Shown piece by piece: positions 52,428-63,904 of a stretch of DNA of 64,000 bases; the first letter of the stretch is position 1; each line of letters begins with the position of its first letter. The notes beneath the pieces were generated by a model that was given only the letters and a program-made list of their open reading frames with translations, was not told the DNA's origin and ran no database searches. This DNA comes from Isochrysis galbana (lineage: Eukaryota > Haptophyta > Isochrysidales > Isochrysidaceae), in contig CM030931.1 of the NCBI GenBank assembly GCA_018136815.1, positions 3,029,801-3,093,800 of the forward strand, read 5' to 3'. A program made the translations under genes and the position numbers.

Positions 52428-52914
52428 AGTTTTTAAAATAACATATAACATTGAAATTGTAAATTGTAAATTGTAAATTGTGCCACTCTACACTCTATAA
52501 TAAGATCATATAGCATTTTAGCGTTTAACATGAAAATTGTGCCACTCTCAAACACCAGTGCAGCGCTTCACCCTCGTCATGGACAGTGAAAGGAAATGGA
52601 TAGTGAAAGGAAATTTTGTTTACGTGAGTCGGTCATTCACGACGATTCTGATGCAAAATTAGAGGGAGAGAAAATTAGAAAATCCTACTACTCTAAGAAT
52701 ATATCAAGATACGTGGGGCGAGTGTGATGAGAGAGCGACGAAGAAGGCGGGAGAGCTGGGGAGGGGGGGAGCGGGTTGAGGGGGGAGCGGGCGTGGGGGG
52801 AAGTGAGCTGGAGCGCGCGCGGCTAAGGGGGGCTGGCACAACCTCCCTCGGCCCGCCTTCATCCCGACGGCGAAGGTCTCGGACGGCCGGCGCGGTCCTG
52901 GTCTGGCGGAGGGG
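52428..52914. other. Intergenic upstream of KNL2
   Basis: Contains three tandem TTGTAAA units (52455-52480) and AT-rich repeat sequence shared with 46930-46985. A purine tract at 52730-52800 lies before the KNL2 start. Confidence 0.4.
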
Positions 52915-55900
52915 ATGACCTCTCTGCCCAGCGTCTCCGACCCGTTGCGCTCGCGCGCCATCTACCAAGTGACTGACTACAGTCGGATCCGCTCGCCCGT
53001 CGCAAAGCCCACGATGGCAGGCCTCACGACCACAGAGGCCGTGCCGTTCGCCACGGCTGGGATTGCGGGGAGTCCCCTCGTGGGGCTCTCACCGACGCCT
53101 AAGCCCACCATGGTGCGAGACCTCATGCCTCCGCCGCCGCCCGTCCTGCCGCAAGCTGGCCACAAGGCAGTGACTCCACACAAGACTCTCGCTGTGGGCC
53201 GTACGTTGGGTCCCACCAACTCGGAGCCTCCGGACAGACAGGCGAGCGAGGAAGCTGGTGAGCATGTTGCAGCTGACGAATCCCCGAGGGAGGCACAGGT
53301 GAGTTCGTCGAGTTCATGGGTCCACGCTGCCCCGGATTGCATGGATATCAAGCCTCACTCCCAAGTAGTCATCAAGCCTCACTCCCAAGTATTTGTCACC
53401 TTACTTTCTGCTATTTGATCAGGGGATACTGAATGAAACGCTGGCACTGGCACATGCGCACGCGACGCCCACATCTAAAATGGCAAGCATGGCGTGCAGC
53501 AGTGGACAGCATTCGACCACCAACGAAAACGTTCAGACATCTAACGACAATGGTGCTAGTAGCACCACACCAGGTCAGAGATCGACAAAACGCCCAATGA
53601 TTCTGGGTGGCTGGTACATCAAGCGGCTGGGTGTGATGTCGGATGGCGAGGTGCTCGTGGCCGTTGAAGGCCGACGTGAGGATCCCGGTCATGGTACTCC
53701 GGGGCGTCGCCCATGGCACTCGACGGCTATTCGACAACGGGTGGATGCGAGAACGCTGAAAACGGCTAGCGGCTCCGTCTACATCTTGAATGGACCGATG
53801 AACATGCACGCCAGTCCCATGTCAGTATTCCCGGCCAGCATGAAAGACGCTTTTTCGGATGGATTTCCAGACAATTGGATGACCTACCTCCGTCCTGGTG
53901 CCGATGGATGTGCACCCGCTCTCTCGCAGCCCATGTGCACCAACAATACTTCTCTTGACAACCATATTGAGGGTGCCTCGCAGTCTGGTGCCATCTCGGC
54001 CGCAGCCACCCACCCCACTGCCGCTGGTCCATCCGTCCCTACCCCCGCCGCTGGTTCCGTACCTGCCACGGATTGCATCGACGAACCAAGCACCCGGACC
54101 TCAGCAGCTGATGATGAGTTGAATGTGTCATCACCAAACCTGGTCAAGTCTTCTACCTTCAACGTCTCCATCAGTCTGCAGGCAAGGGAGGACCCTAACA
54201 TCTCAGCGAATTCGGAGGCCAATGCAGGTGCGAAAGCAGGGCATCGAGGTAAATCCAAAGAGACGCCCGAGAGAGAGAAGCAAACGTCCAGCCAGGGAAA
54301 TGCAGATGTGCCGGAAGGGGACACGGGCAACGGTGCCAATGTCACTCAAAACTGCGCATCGGAAGCCGAAAGAGCTGACGGTGTAGTGCTGGCGGGTTCA
54401 CAAGCTGACACGCATGATGATATAGAGATTGTAGTTACCCAAGAATCGGACACGTCAGATGAGGTATTGGATGGGACTATATGTCCATCCGCAGCGGGCA
54501 TGGAAACTGAGGAGGGAGGCGAGCATGCTTCACCATCTTCCTCGCAAACGAGCAAGAATTTGAGGCAAACGAGCAAGAATTTGAGGCACACGGACGCGCC
54601 TGCAGCGGCAAACTCCACAGTGCAAGTGCCTGCGGTCAAGGACGCACACGTTCGCTCAAAGATGTGTGCACGCCGTGCTGTTTCGCCTGCACCAAAGCGT
54701 GCAGATGCACGCAAACAAGTCTCTGTTAACGCTGACCGCGCACTTGTAGCGAAGCGAGCTTCTTCGGCAGGGGCGTCCGCATCAAAGATGACATCCAGGG
54801 GTGGCGCCAAGACCCCAAGGAGTGTTCCCATACCTTCACATACCTCAAAGACAAACGATGAAGCCGGTGCGTCGTCGAGCATTGGCGCAAGCCGACGGAA
54901 AGCGGGAGCTTCGTCCTCTGAGGCTAAGGCTAGGTCAAAGCGCTCCACGCCAGATGCCACACGCGAGGCAAGCTATCACGCCCCAGTACGCCGATTGAGC
55001 AGCGGGCGCGTGACAATAAAACCGCTAGCATTCTGGGCCAATGAGGTCGTCGCGCGTACTTCAGATGGCGCCTTCATAGCGGACGGTCAAAACTTGAAGA
55101 TGAAACAGTTTTCGAACGTCATCGACTTGACAGCCAGCTTTGCCTCCAAAATTACTGCTCCGAGTTCTTCAAACAGCGAGTTGAGGAAGGTCCGCGGGGC
55201 CTCGAGCGGCGATTCATTGGAACCTCGGAGTGATTCATCACATGACGAGGTCAGAAGAGCGCGAGGTAGTTCAAGTTCACAGAGGCCACCTTTGCCCTCT
55301 AACGACAAAATATCCATCCAGCGGCGCACTTCAGCTTATTCGGCTACCGATGCTAGCCGAGCGTCGACCGACGTGCTGCAGGCTGAGTACTCGGCTTCAG
55401 GGTCTTGTCACGCGAACCTAGGGGAGTATGTGGTACTCAAGGACGAGAAGGTTTACGACATCGCACGAGCTCTCCAGCTAGACCCACGGGAAGTGGTGCG
55501 CCTGAATTCCTCACGCTTGAGGTCGATTCGCGTATCCTCTAGGTTGAAGGAGGGCACCCGCCTTCTGGTTCCTGCGGCGGCTCTCGGCATTTGCAGCCCG
55601 GATGTTGGCGCTGGAACCTCCGGAACGGCAAATTTTGAGACACAGAATCTGGGCGAGGACGAGGTACAAAGAGATGCTGAAGCTGCAAGCTTGCAGCCTC
55701 CACGCGGTAAACGCCGCAGTGCTGACTTGTCCCTCTCCGTGGGGGACGAAGTGCGCATTCTTTCGCAGCATGAAGAATGTGGCAAGCTCGGTAGAGTCGT
55801 CGACCCTGCTTGTGGCAGGGGTTGGGTCCGCGTGGAGATCTCTGGCGCATTCTATCATTTTCGTGCGAAGCAGCTCGGTCCGGTGGCTGCACTGCCAAAG

Positions 55901-57121
55901 GGCCATAATAGTCGCGATGGTGATATAGACCATGACGCGCCCGTAGATGAAAACGGGCCTGAACCAAGCATTCCTCCCGGGAGGTCGATGCGTGTGCGAC
56001 TACCTCCTGACCGCTTCCAGGTCAGCCCACCGAAAGAGAAGAGGGCCCGAGACAAGGTGGCAACGATTTCAAGCTCTATGGCTAGTGGCGACGAGAAGCC
56101 TTCAGCACCAATACACGCACGTGAGTGCGAATCGGCCGACGACTCGAATGATCTCGCCATCGGCACGGTAGTCCGCGTCATCAAGGAAGACTCGCGCAGA
56201 GGATGTGTCGGAGAGGTCCAAGCGATCTCAAACGGGTGGATTAGGGTGCGCATGGATGACAGCAGCGCTTCCTTCAGAAGGTGCGACCTCTGTCTCGTCG
56301 GCAATAGGACCAAGATTCAGGAGCGAGGCAAAGCCCCGCTCGCTGGGCGCGAGGGAACGTCGGTCCAATCGACGGAGCTCCTTGGAGCCAGTGAGCCTCT
56401 TGCGACGGGCAATCACGGAAAGGAATGGTCTAAATCGAACATCGACAAGCTGAAGGCCGCACATTTTCGGACAGCTCCTGATGTTGATGACTTTTGGGGG
56501 CACGTGGCGAAGCTTGTGCCAGGTTACAACGCTGAAGAGTGCTCAAACCAGTATTACCTGATGTACCCGACGCCCAGTAGAAACAAGCGGAAGCGCGCGG
56601 CAACGCCTATACAAGCAGGCAGAGCAAGCACTGAGGCTAAATCGCACCCTGATCTCTTACCCGCGTCGCCGTGGCGGGGAGAAAGCAGGCGCGGTGACGA
56701 TGGAGAAGACGAAGAAGACGATGGCGGTGTTTTGCGCAACTTCTCATCGATAGACCGCTCTCAGGCAAGCCTTGCCCTCCTCGTTGATAATCGGCAGTAC
56801 GCATAGCCACTCCGCCCCTAGTACACTTGCCCACCAAGTTGCCGCTCACCAGCCCCCTCGCATTGTGTGCAGATCGGCGAATATGCACAAAAGGTCAGAC
56901 AAAAACGGTTAAAAGGACGTGAGACTGCTGCTGTCCGCGCTCGCAAGACGGCGAGAAAAGGCAGAGCGACGGCCACAAGTAGTAGTAAGACCTCGCGTCT
57001 TAAGCCCACCCAAAATGATTCGGCAGCTAGCACAGGCCCATGTGCACACACTGATGAAGATGAGGAAGAGGATGAGGAGAGTGAGGATGCCGACAACTAC
57101 TTCGATTCCGCAAGCGAGTAA
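52915..57121 (+). CDS. KNL2: KNL2/M18BP1-like centromere protein
   Basis: Three exons: 52915-53298, 53423-56782 and 56873-57121 (1330 residues). If the weak last donor (GTTGAT) is not used, the protein ends at 56806. The SANTA domain lies at about 185-285: ILGGWYIKRLGV, WHSTAIRQRVDARTLKTASG, VYILNGPMN and FSDGFPDNWMTYL. A SANT/Myb-like domain lies at about 1127-1175 (EWSKSNIDKLKAAHF, FWGHVAKLVPGYNAEECSNQ). Between them are a long disordered region, a LysM-like segment (about 795-845) and two SH3/KOW-like segments (about 897-945 and 1039-1090). The tail is acidic. KNL2/M18BP1 directs CENP-A deposition at centromeres. The SANTA plus SANT pair identifies the family; the LysM-like insert is unusual. 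Confidence 0.85.
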
Positions 57122-57245
57122 ATCGTGGTTACGCGTGCAGCGATACCAAGGGCCTGTTTCAGATCTGGCGACGCCGAGAACATGCATGCTGCATATCACA
57201 ATGCGTGAGGTGATGGCGACGGCTACGGTTGTCTAGGTAGAGATA

Positions 57246-57942
57246 AAAAAATCTGACGGTTCAGGGCTAACACCTACTATCGACTGGGCACAATCCACCC
57301 TTCTACTTACACCGCCCTTACATCCCTCGCCGCCTCCTTCGTCGCCTTGCCCCCTTCGTTCCTTGTTCTTCGGTTTCCGAGGTCCGGCCCAGGTGTGCTA
57401 CCTTGGGCCCGGCTCGTTGGGTAGGGTCCGGACAGGCCGCTTTTGGTTATGGTGTGGTGTATGTGATGTCGGCGTAGACGTAGACGTGTAACGGGCTCGA
57501 AAGTCGAAAATACCGCGCGCGCATGCTAGCGCGCCCAACCTAACCCCCCCCCGCAACCTGGGCCCCAAGTAGTGCACGAGGGGAGTTGCCGCAAGGCGGG
57601 AAGCGAGGGAGAGGAAGGGAAATGGGCGTGGCTACAGTAGTTAAACCCGTGGCCGCGCGCGAGGCGAGAACATTAAAAGGTTTTTTTTTGCTGTCTGCAG
57701 TCTGCTGACCCCCATGGGGGGGACCAGCATGGCTGCTGAGGATGGTGTGGCCGGGGCCACGGGCCGTGTGGCGCGACGCGAGTCGCACGCACCTGCTCGG
57801 CCTCCGCGGGTGGACGCGGTCGCTTCGCCTGCGACTGCTCCATGGGTACTGGGGGGGCGCCCTCGGCGGGGGGCCCGAAGGAGAGGGGAGCCGCGCCGGC
57901 GCGCGCTCCATGCTCCATGGCGACCAAGTATAAACTTAGTTG
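57246..57942 (-). mobile_element. Mosaic of LINE and retroposon fragments
   Basis: Three pieces are visible. A LINE tail on the minus strand ends at 57246-57285. A retroposon-type 3' end on the plus strand (CCCAAGTAGTGCACGAGGGG to ACATTAAAAGG plus T9) spans about 57541-57690. A LINE 5' fragment on the minus strand begins at 57942 with AACTAAGTTTATACTTGGTC and codes MEHGARAGAAPLSFGPPAEG, then KRPRPPAEAEQVRAT, as at 17602. They are fragments of at least two insertions. Confidence 0.65.
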
Positions 57943-58173
57943 ATGATCCATACTTATAGAAGTAGGTTGAGAAAATATTACTTATAGATACCTTTTAGTG
58001 TGATGTCACCATTGCGACGCGGTCAAATACGCTGAGGCTGCTTGTATACACGCACGGCAGCACCATCGAGCTGAGGGGCGACGCTGTTACAGAACGGGTA
58101 GACAAGAGCGGTGGCCTTTCGTAGTTGGAGCTAGAGCCCGCTGAAGTTATCAATGAGAAATTTGGCATCCTCC

Positions 58174-59742
58174 TCAAGCCACTGAGCCCCGGCTGCTGAG
58201 ACTTGAGTGCGTTGCATCAGATTTGAGGGTCGGTCTTGGATTTGATGGCCACACAAAGCCCGTCAGCCCAAACAACCGAGAAAGTGCTTGCGGCTTGACT
58301 CCTACGCGGAAAGATCCTCCATGGAAAGCTTGACACGAGAAGAGGTCCCAAGGGTGTGAAAGTGGGACCTCTGGGTTTGCAGGGGCGTGCGGATTGCGCA
58401 CGTCATGTACGAGCATGGCCGCCATAAGGGCGGAGACCGTTTGTGCATCGAAAGCGAGCATCGGAGCGAAGTTACCCATGCCCGAGAGTGCAGCCGACAC
58501 GAGTCGTGCGTTCTTATTTCCATGCTGCATCGACGCCGTTCGACAGGCAGGGGCCACGTTTGTCGAGACGCGCAGTCCGTCACGGTTGCGCGCGAGCACC
58601 GTGCGCCACAAGTTGATAGCCTTTGCCAGCGCATAATTTGGCCCTTGCACAACGACATAGCCATTGTGGACATAACGTGGTGGCTCTCCCTCCGCCGTCT
58701 TGACTGCTGGTCGCGCGTTCCTCTCATATCCCAAGTATCGTAGATATGAAGACGTGTAGGCAGCATCCGCCGCGTCAACCGCAGCCTGCGGCAGAACAAA
58801 TGCTTGGGAAGGAGTCTGCACGAAAGCAAGCGTGACTCCAGAACCCTTGGTTGCGATCCGTGAGCAAATGGCATCGCACGCAAGCGACACGCGCACGTTG
58901 AGCTCTCCGTCGAGATAGGTGTACGTGCCGATGGTGACCGGCGAAGGGAGTGTAGGCAGCAAGGACTTCAGCCATGCACAAATCTCAGGGGTGCGCGTGA
59001 GGAGGTCCGCGCCAGCCACATCCGCCATCTCAGACTCCGGCCCCTCACAAGGTTCCTTGAGAGGCACAATGAGAGTGCCTGCAGTGCCTTTGGCGTAGCG
59101 AATGATTTCGAGCCACTTGGAAGGACTGCCGCGCGCCACCGCGACAACGGTAGCGCCACAGGCGAGGAGCAGATTTAGGGGCCCAAGCTCTGCAGTTGCT
59201 CCCAAGAGCACAAACGTGTGATGTCGCAGATCCAGCCAGTCCGGCCGACTGGACACTGCACAAAGCGCCTCCGCACCGGGAGGTTCGAGAGCACCATATT
59301 CTGACCATGCGTTGATTTGAGCCATGAAAGCATCGCCCGACAGCTCCTCGCCGAAGTAAGGCACCGTCAGGGATGTCTGAAGCGACCCAGTGCCCCGGAC
59401 AAAGCCCGTATGCAATGAGTTGGGCAACGGTGCTGACATCGCCGCATCGATCGACATGGCTTTCCCATCGCGCACAAACTCAAATGTGGAATACAGCGCG
59501 TCGAGACCAGCCTCAGCCACCGCGATGGCACGTTCGGTCGAGTAGGCCTGCTCCTCCACCAATTTTGTGATGAGCTCCGGATACACCTGCCTCCATGTCG
59601 CCTTGGAGTGGTCGATTCTATCGGCGAGCGTCGCGCTCACTGCACGTGCAGCCGCTGCCCACACGGCGAGGCCCCCGGCAATGGTGGAGCGCCTGCCGTC
59701 GTCTGTCGAGGGGAACTGGACGCCTTCCGTGATGCGAGCCAT
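58174..59742 (-). CDS. Orphan protein with a Rossmann-like core
   Basis: A single exon of 522 codons with host-like composition. Residues about 175-235 (HTFVLLGATAELGPLNLLLA, CGATVVAVARGSPSKWLEII) look like a beta-alpha-beta dinucleotide-binding fold with a GATAELG loop. The C-terminal 150 residues (NGYVVVQGPNYALAKAINLW, HPWDLFSCQAFHGGSFRVGV) are well formed but unassigned. The SDR catalytic Tyr-x3-Lys is not obvious at the expected spacing. It may be a reductase-like enzyme or an inactive relative. A signal peptide is not evident. No neighbours hint at its pathway. Confidence 0.6.
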   Translation of the reverse strand: MARITEGVQFPSTDDGRRSTIAGGLAVWAAAARAVSATLADRIDHSKATWRQVYPELITKLVEEQAYSTERAIAVAEAGLDALYSTFEFVRDGKAMSIDAAMSAPLPNSLHTGFVRGTGSLQTSLTVPYFGEELSGDAFMAQINAWSEYGALEPPGAEALCAVSSRPDWLDLRHHTFVLLGATAELGPLNLLLACGATVVAVARGSPSKWLEIIRYAKGTAGTLIVPLKEPCEGPESEMADVAGADLLTRTPEICAWLKSLLPTLPSPVTIGTYTYLDGELNVRVSLACDAICSRIATKGSGVTLAFVQTPSQAFVLPQAAVDAADAAYTSSYLRYLGYERNARPAVKTAEGEPPRYVHNGYVVVQGPNYALAKAINLWRTVLARNRDGLRVSTNVAPACRTASMQHGNKNARLVSAALSGMGNFAPMLAFDAQTVSALMAAMLVHDVRNPHAPANPEVPLSHPWDLFSCQAFHGGSFRVGVKPQALSRLFGLTGFVWPSNPRPTLKSDATHSSLSSRGSVA

Positions 59743-60247
59743 TCTGACAGGCCGGGGGGAAGTGCGCGTGTGGAGGGAGGGACCACCCGGCGGGGAGGGG
59801 GTTAGCCAACACCGGCGCGCCCAGCAGGCAAAAACAAAACTCTCGGAAGACTCAGGGCTGGCTACAAGCTACAAGTAAAGTAGTTTCCCACAAGAAAGGT
59901 CTCGCGAGTCGCAGCTGATGAGAGCATGGTTGTTGCGTCAGCTCGCGAGCTCGCATGGTTTTGGAACTTACACTGATATCAGTACCTCATATCAGCTCGC
60001 AAGCGGCAAAAACAAAACTGACGTACTAAAAACAAAACTGCCGGCGCCGCGCCGGCGCCGCGCCGCCGCTGACCGCTGACGCTGACACTAACACGCTAAC
60101 GCTAACGCCTTGCCACTTGCCATGGTGGACGCTGGCGAGGGGACAAAGACAAAGAGTGCGAGCGATGCGAGTGCAATTGAGGTTGCAGGAAGTTGTATCT
60201 CCACAATCTCACTCAGCCTCTCACTTTTACTCTTACTTCAACAACTA
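59743..60247. other. Intergenic with GC palindromes
   Basis: Contains tandem GCCGGCGCCGCGCCGGCGCC (about 60038-60060) and tandem GCTAACGCTGACA-type units (60064-60105). The divergent promoter of the orphan gene probably lies at 59745-59880. No gene is seen. Confidence 0.4.
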
Positions 60248-60650
60248 ACTTTATATATAGTCAGTTGACATGGAGCGCGCCGGCGCCAGCGCCAGCGCTT
60301 CTCCCTCCTCTCCTTCGTTCGGGCTCCCCTCCGAGGGCGGCCCCCCCGTCCCCACGTGTATGAGGAGATCCGGAACCCAGCGAGCCTCGCGCTCACATGC
60401 AGGAGAGCATGAGCGGTGCCATAATCCTGGCGATGCTGCTCGCCACTCGCTACACTCGCCACCACCACCACCTCCGGCCTCCGGTATGGGTATGGGCCAT
60501 GGAGGTGGGGGCGTCCCCGTGGATGCAAGCCGTCCGCCAGGCGTATTCGTATTCGAGTATTATTGTAAACGGAGCATGGCTCAACTTTAGTTGTGTCCCG
60601 AACGCCACACCTTGGGCGGCTTGCGCAGCGATTGACGATTGAAAGTGTTC
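60248..60650 (+). mobile_element. LINE 5' fragment (MERA-type)
   Basis: Starts with an imperfect hairpin, AACTAACT-TTATATAT-AGTCAGTT, then GACATGGAGCGCGCCGG. The frame reads MERAGASASASPSSPSFGLP and then SEGGPPVPTC, related to the 17602 and 57942 copies, before drifting. It ends before an A-run at about 60655-60666. Confidence 0.6.
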
Positions 60651-60957
60651 GAGTATAAAAAAAAATCTTCTTAAAAATCTCCGCTACGTGTGCGACATGA
60701 GGCAGTGTGCTTGTGGACCTCCCTACCGCCCACCCTTAACCCCTAACAACCCCCTTCCCCTTCCCCAGTTCCCTCTTTAGCGGAGAAGCTGGTTCCGGGG
60801 AGACCGCGCGCGCTGCTTCGGCCAGGGGTTGGAGAGAAGGGGGCGGGAGACTATGGCTTCTCCTTTGCTCCGGCTCGGCTTGAATTTCCTTCTCTTATAT
60901 CTCCTAGCGTCACTCTTGCCGTCCGTTGGGGTCTCTATTAAGAGAGGTTAAACTACT

Positions 60958-62721
60958 TTAGGCGATGTTGCGCATATCCAGACCTCCCGCCGCCTGCCGG
61001 AGGTCTTCCGATATTTCTAGGTTGAAGTCTTTATCCACCGCGTAGAGGGGGCTTATCATTTTCTTAATATGTTTGTTGCTCGGGGCGTGTAGCCCCATAT
61101 TCTCTCGTTGTTGCTTTAGTCGCTGAAAGAATCCGACTTTCGCCGTTACTAGTAAGTGGTATCTCGCAAGGATCGCTCTTAAGATCGACTTAGCGGACCT
61201 CCCGTCCGCGTTACCGTATTGTATGTTATAGAAGTCCGTTAGGATATACCTCCATGCCAGGATACCTAAGTATCCCGAGGAGGGGTGCGGTCTATCCACT
61301 TGATAGCAGAAAAGGCGCTGGGCTACTTCAGATCCCGGCCTAAGGTTAATCCCTAAAAGTCCCTCTATGAATTCGAAAACGGGCTCCGTCGCGATACAGG
61401 AGGCTAAATGCGTGGAACTCTCGGGTGCTATGCCGCAAAAGCGACATGTTGGATCGTCAGCAAAACGATTCGCTGTAGCTATTCTCCTGTGTAAAACGTG
61501 TTTGAAGTGCATATAGGAGTCCCTTGGTGTCAGAAAGTTATACTTGTATAGTTGCGATACTTGTTTCCACTTCCCCGAGAGGACAGGTAACCTCTTTTCC
61601 CATCTTAGTGTGGATTTTTGTGCCTTCGGTTTCCTCATAGCGAGGAACGCTTTAGTCAAGGCCTTGACGTTTATCTCTTCTAGCGTTTTATGCGTGCCTT
61701 TGAGTGTGTATTCCTGAGGTATCGGATACGCCGTATCCGCTGGCCCGTCGTACGCTCGTCCCCACTTCAGCGGAGTGTATAGCTCGTTGGGTATTAGCTG
61801 CGGGCTGATCCGTTCGTAGATATGGGGTTCTCCCATTACATTGAGCTTAACTTCGTGGTAGTCGCCCTTCCGGTTCAAATAGTAGTTATGATCTTTGTCC
61901 ACAAGAAGGTCTCCTAGATCGTGTGCGTCTGGATCTTCTTGCGGGGCTAGTTCGTGCTCCTTCGGAGCGGGGGGTGGGGTTGTCGCATGCTTTCTAAGAA
62001 GGTCCATATAGTTAGCGGTGGCTTCTAGAAGCCTTGCTCTAGACCATTCGGATATCTTCTCCCACGACTTGAGAAGTGGGCCTACCGATATGTATTTGCC
62101 TCTATGGCGTATCCATCTTTCTCCGTCCGGCAAGAATGCCGCACATTCGTCCGTGGTGTATATGTCCCCCGTATCTGGGTTGATGGTATTATGAACTATA
62201 ACTGTCTGTAGAGATTCCCATTTAGCCCTATGTGAATGGTGTATCGATGGAGCCTTGTGAAAGAGGTTATGCCATACAGGAGCGCCCTGGGTCCCTTCCC
62301 GGGTGCTTGTTTCCCGAAGGAGTTGAACCCGTCTGAAGTTCTCGAGTGCCTGCTTCCAAAAGGCCGGAAGCGTGTTGTTTCCCCGAATGCTGACCATGAG
62401 GCTTCGCGCATCTACTTTTGAGAAGACCGCCGCCCTCCCCAGGGGGGTGCGGCTATACCATTGATCAAGGACTATTTTCCAGTCCGCCGATGACGGATTT
62501 AGGTACCTGATTATCCATATCGCTTGAAGTGCGCGTGTATGTTCGACCATAGGAAGTAGTCCGACCCCTAGTAGGGGCCCGTTCTCATTAGCCCCCACTC
62601 TCGGGTAAGCCGGAAAGGTTATCCATCTTCGACCCTCTTGCGAGGAGCCCAGTTCGTCCGCCCGTAGTCGGGAGGACCTATCCCATAGTATGGTTTGAAC
62701 ATCAGAATCTATAGCCTCCAT
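60958..62721 (-). pseudogene. LINE ORF2 C-terminal region
   Basis: A 587-codon open frame containing the part downstream of a LINE reverse transcriptase: NGPLLGVGLLPMVEHTRALQ, IWIIRYLNPSSADWKIVLDQ, and near residue 430 KHVLHRRIATANRF followed by a CCHC finger, C-x2-C-x8-H-x3-C (CRFCGIAPESSTHLASC). There are no reverse-transcriptase catalytic motifs; the protein starts after them. The element is internally deleted, because ORF1-like sequence lies directly upstream on the same strand. Confidence 0.75.
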
Positions 62722-63904
62722 GAACCCCCAGGGCGGTGGTGTCTGTGTATACGTAGAAGTGCCAAATTGGACGTTTACCGGCTTCTACTTTAGTGATCCC
62801 TTCGAGCGTGGTCTTGACTCGCTGTTGATTGCCCCTAAGGACATGGAAGCCTTCCCGCTCCAATGCACTAGCCAAATGCCGAGTTTTAGTTTTGTATGCC
62901 TTAATCGGGTCGAAAATGCGAAACGCGAAACACGATGTAGGTGGCGACCTCTTTGAGAGAGGACCTGATAGCGCTAGATTTGCGGGGAGCTGAGTCGGCT
63001 ATCGTGCCATAGGTGACTCCAAACTCATGCGGGACTCCCGAGAGTACCGTTTGAAGTTTGTCGCCATAAGCGGCCTTGAATTGGTCGTGAGCATCGTCAT
63101 CGACGTAGAAAATCCATGGGTCCATGGGCCCTTTCGGCCCTTGTCCATCCCATCTGGCGTGGCATCTAGGCCCTCTAGCCTAGAGAGAAGAAACTTCATG
63201 AACGTGGCTACATCCTCACTTTTAATGTCCTTTTTGTCTTCAGCTAGTTGCGCTAGCTGAATGAAAAAAGGTGTGTCTTCGGGTTCCTCTTCTTCATCCA
63301 TTGGAGGGGGAGCGAGTTGGATGGTGTTGGTGGGAGTCCCTTTGGGATCCGACTGTGGGTCGGCCCGCTTGCGCGACAGCTGTTGCGGTTGTTGTTGGGC
63401 TGGCTGCTTCAGAGCTTGTTGGGCTGGCTCCTTCAGTTTGCTCCCATGCGTGGCTTCAGCATACGACTTGGGCGCATGGGTTGTTGGTTGGTTGGTGGGA
63501 GCAAAGGCTCCAAGGATTGATTGTTGTGTCAAGTGCCCGCCCCGAGGGGTGCACTGCTGGTAGGAGTTACCACCATGGGGGTGGCAGCAATGCTGCCACC
63601 CACCATGGGGAGTCCTTGATTGGGTGGCGAGACGGTGGAGCTGGGCGGCTGAGCCTGTTGCTGGCTCTGTTGCTCTGCAGGGAACAGGGCACGGCCTGTT
63701 CCCTGCTTCTGGGGCTGGTGAGGAGGCGAGGGTGGCGGAGCCATGTCGACGTCGGTATCCGGTGGGGCAGAGGCCTGCGAGCGCTTCGGCTCCGGCGGCT
63801 TGGGGCGGCCCCGGTGGGGCGTCGTGGCGGCGGGGGGCTGGGAGGTCCGTTGCCGATTCTCGCAGTGGGGGGGGGGGTGTCGTGGATAAAGGGAGCCGCA
63901 CCAA
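62722..63904 (-). pseudogene. LINE ORF1-like region, frameshifted
   Basis: On the minus strand, pieces of one protein lie in different frames: a Pro/Gln-rich start (63744-63529), then SILGAFAPTNQPTTHAPKSY and DTPFFIQLAQLAEDKKDIKS (up to about 63130), then DPWIFYVDDDAHDQFKAAYG (63125-62901). A last piece, KTKTRHLASALEREGFHVLR followed by RPIWHFYVYTD, joins directly to ORF2. The WHFYV/WIFYV segments resemble the RNA-binding part of LINE ORF1 proteins. Frameshifts and the missing endonuclease and reverse transcriptase show it is dead. Confidence 0.6.

Noticed and set aside
55511-55967. Antisense frames within KNL2
   Set aside because: They mirror a coding exon with clear domains on the plus strand.
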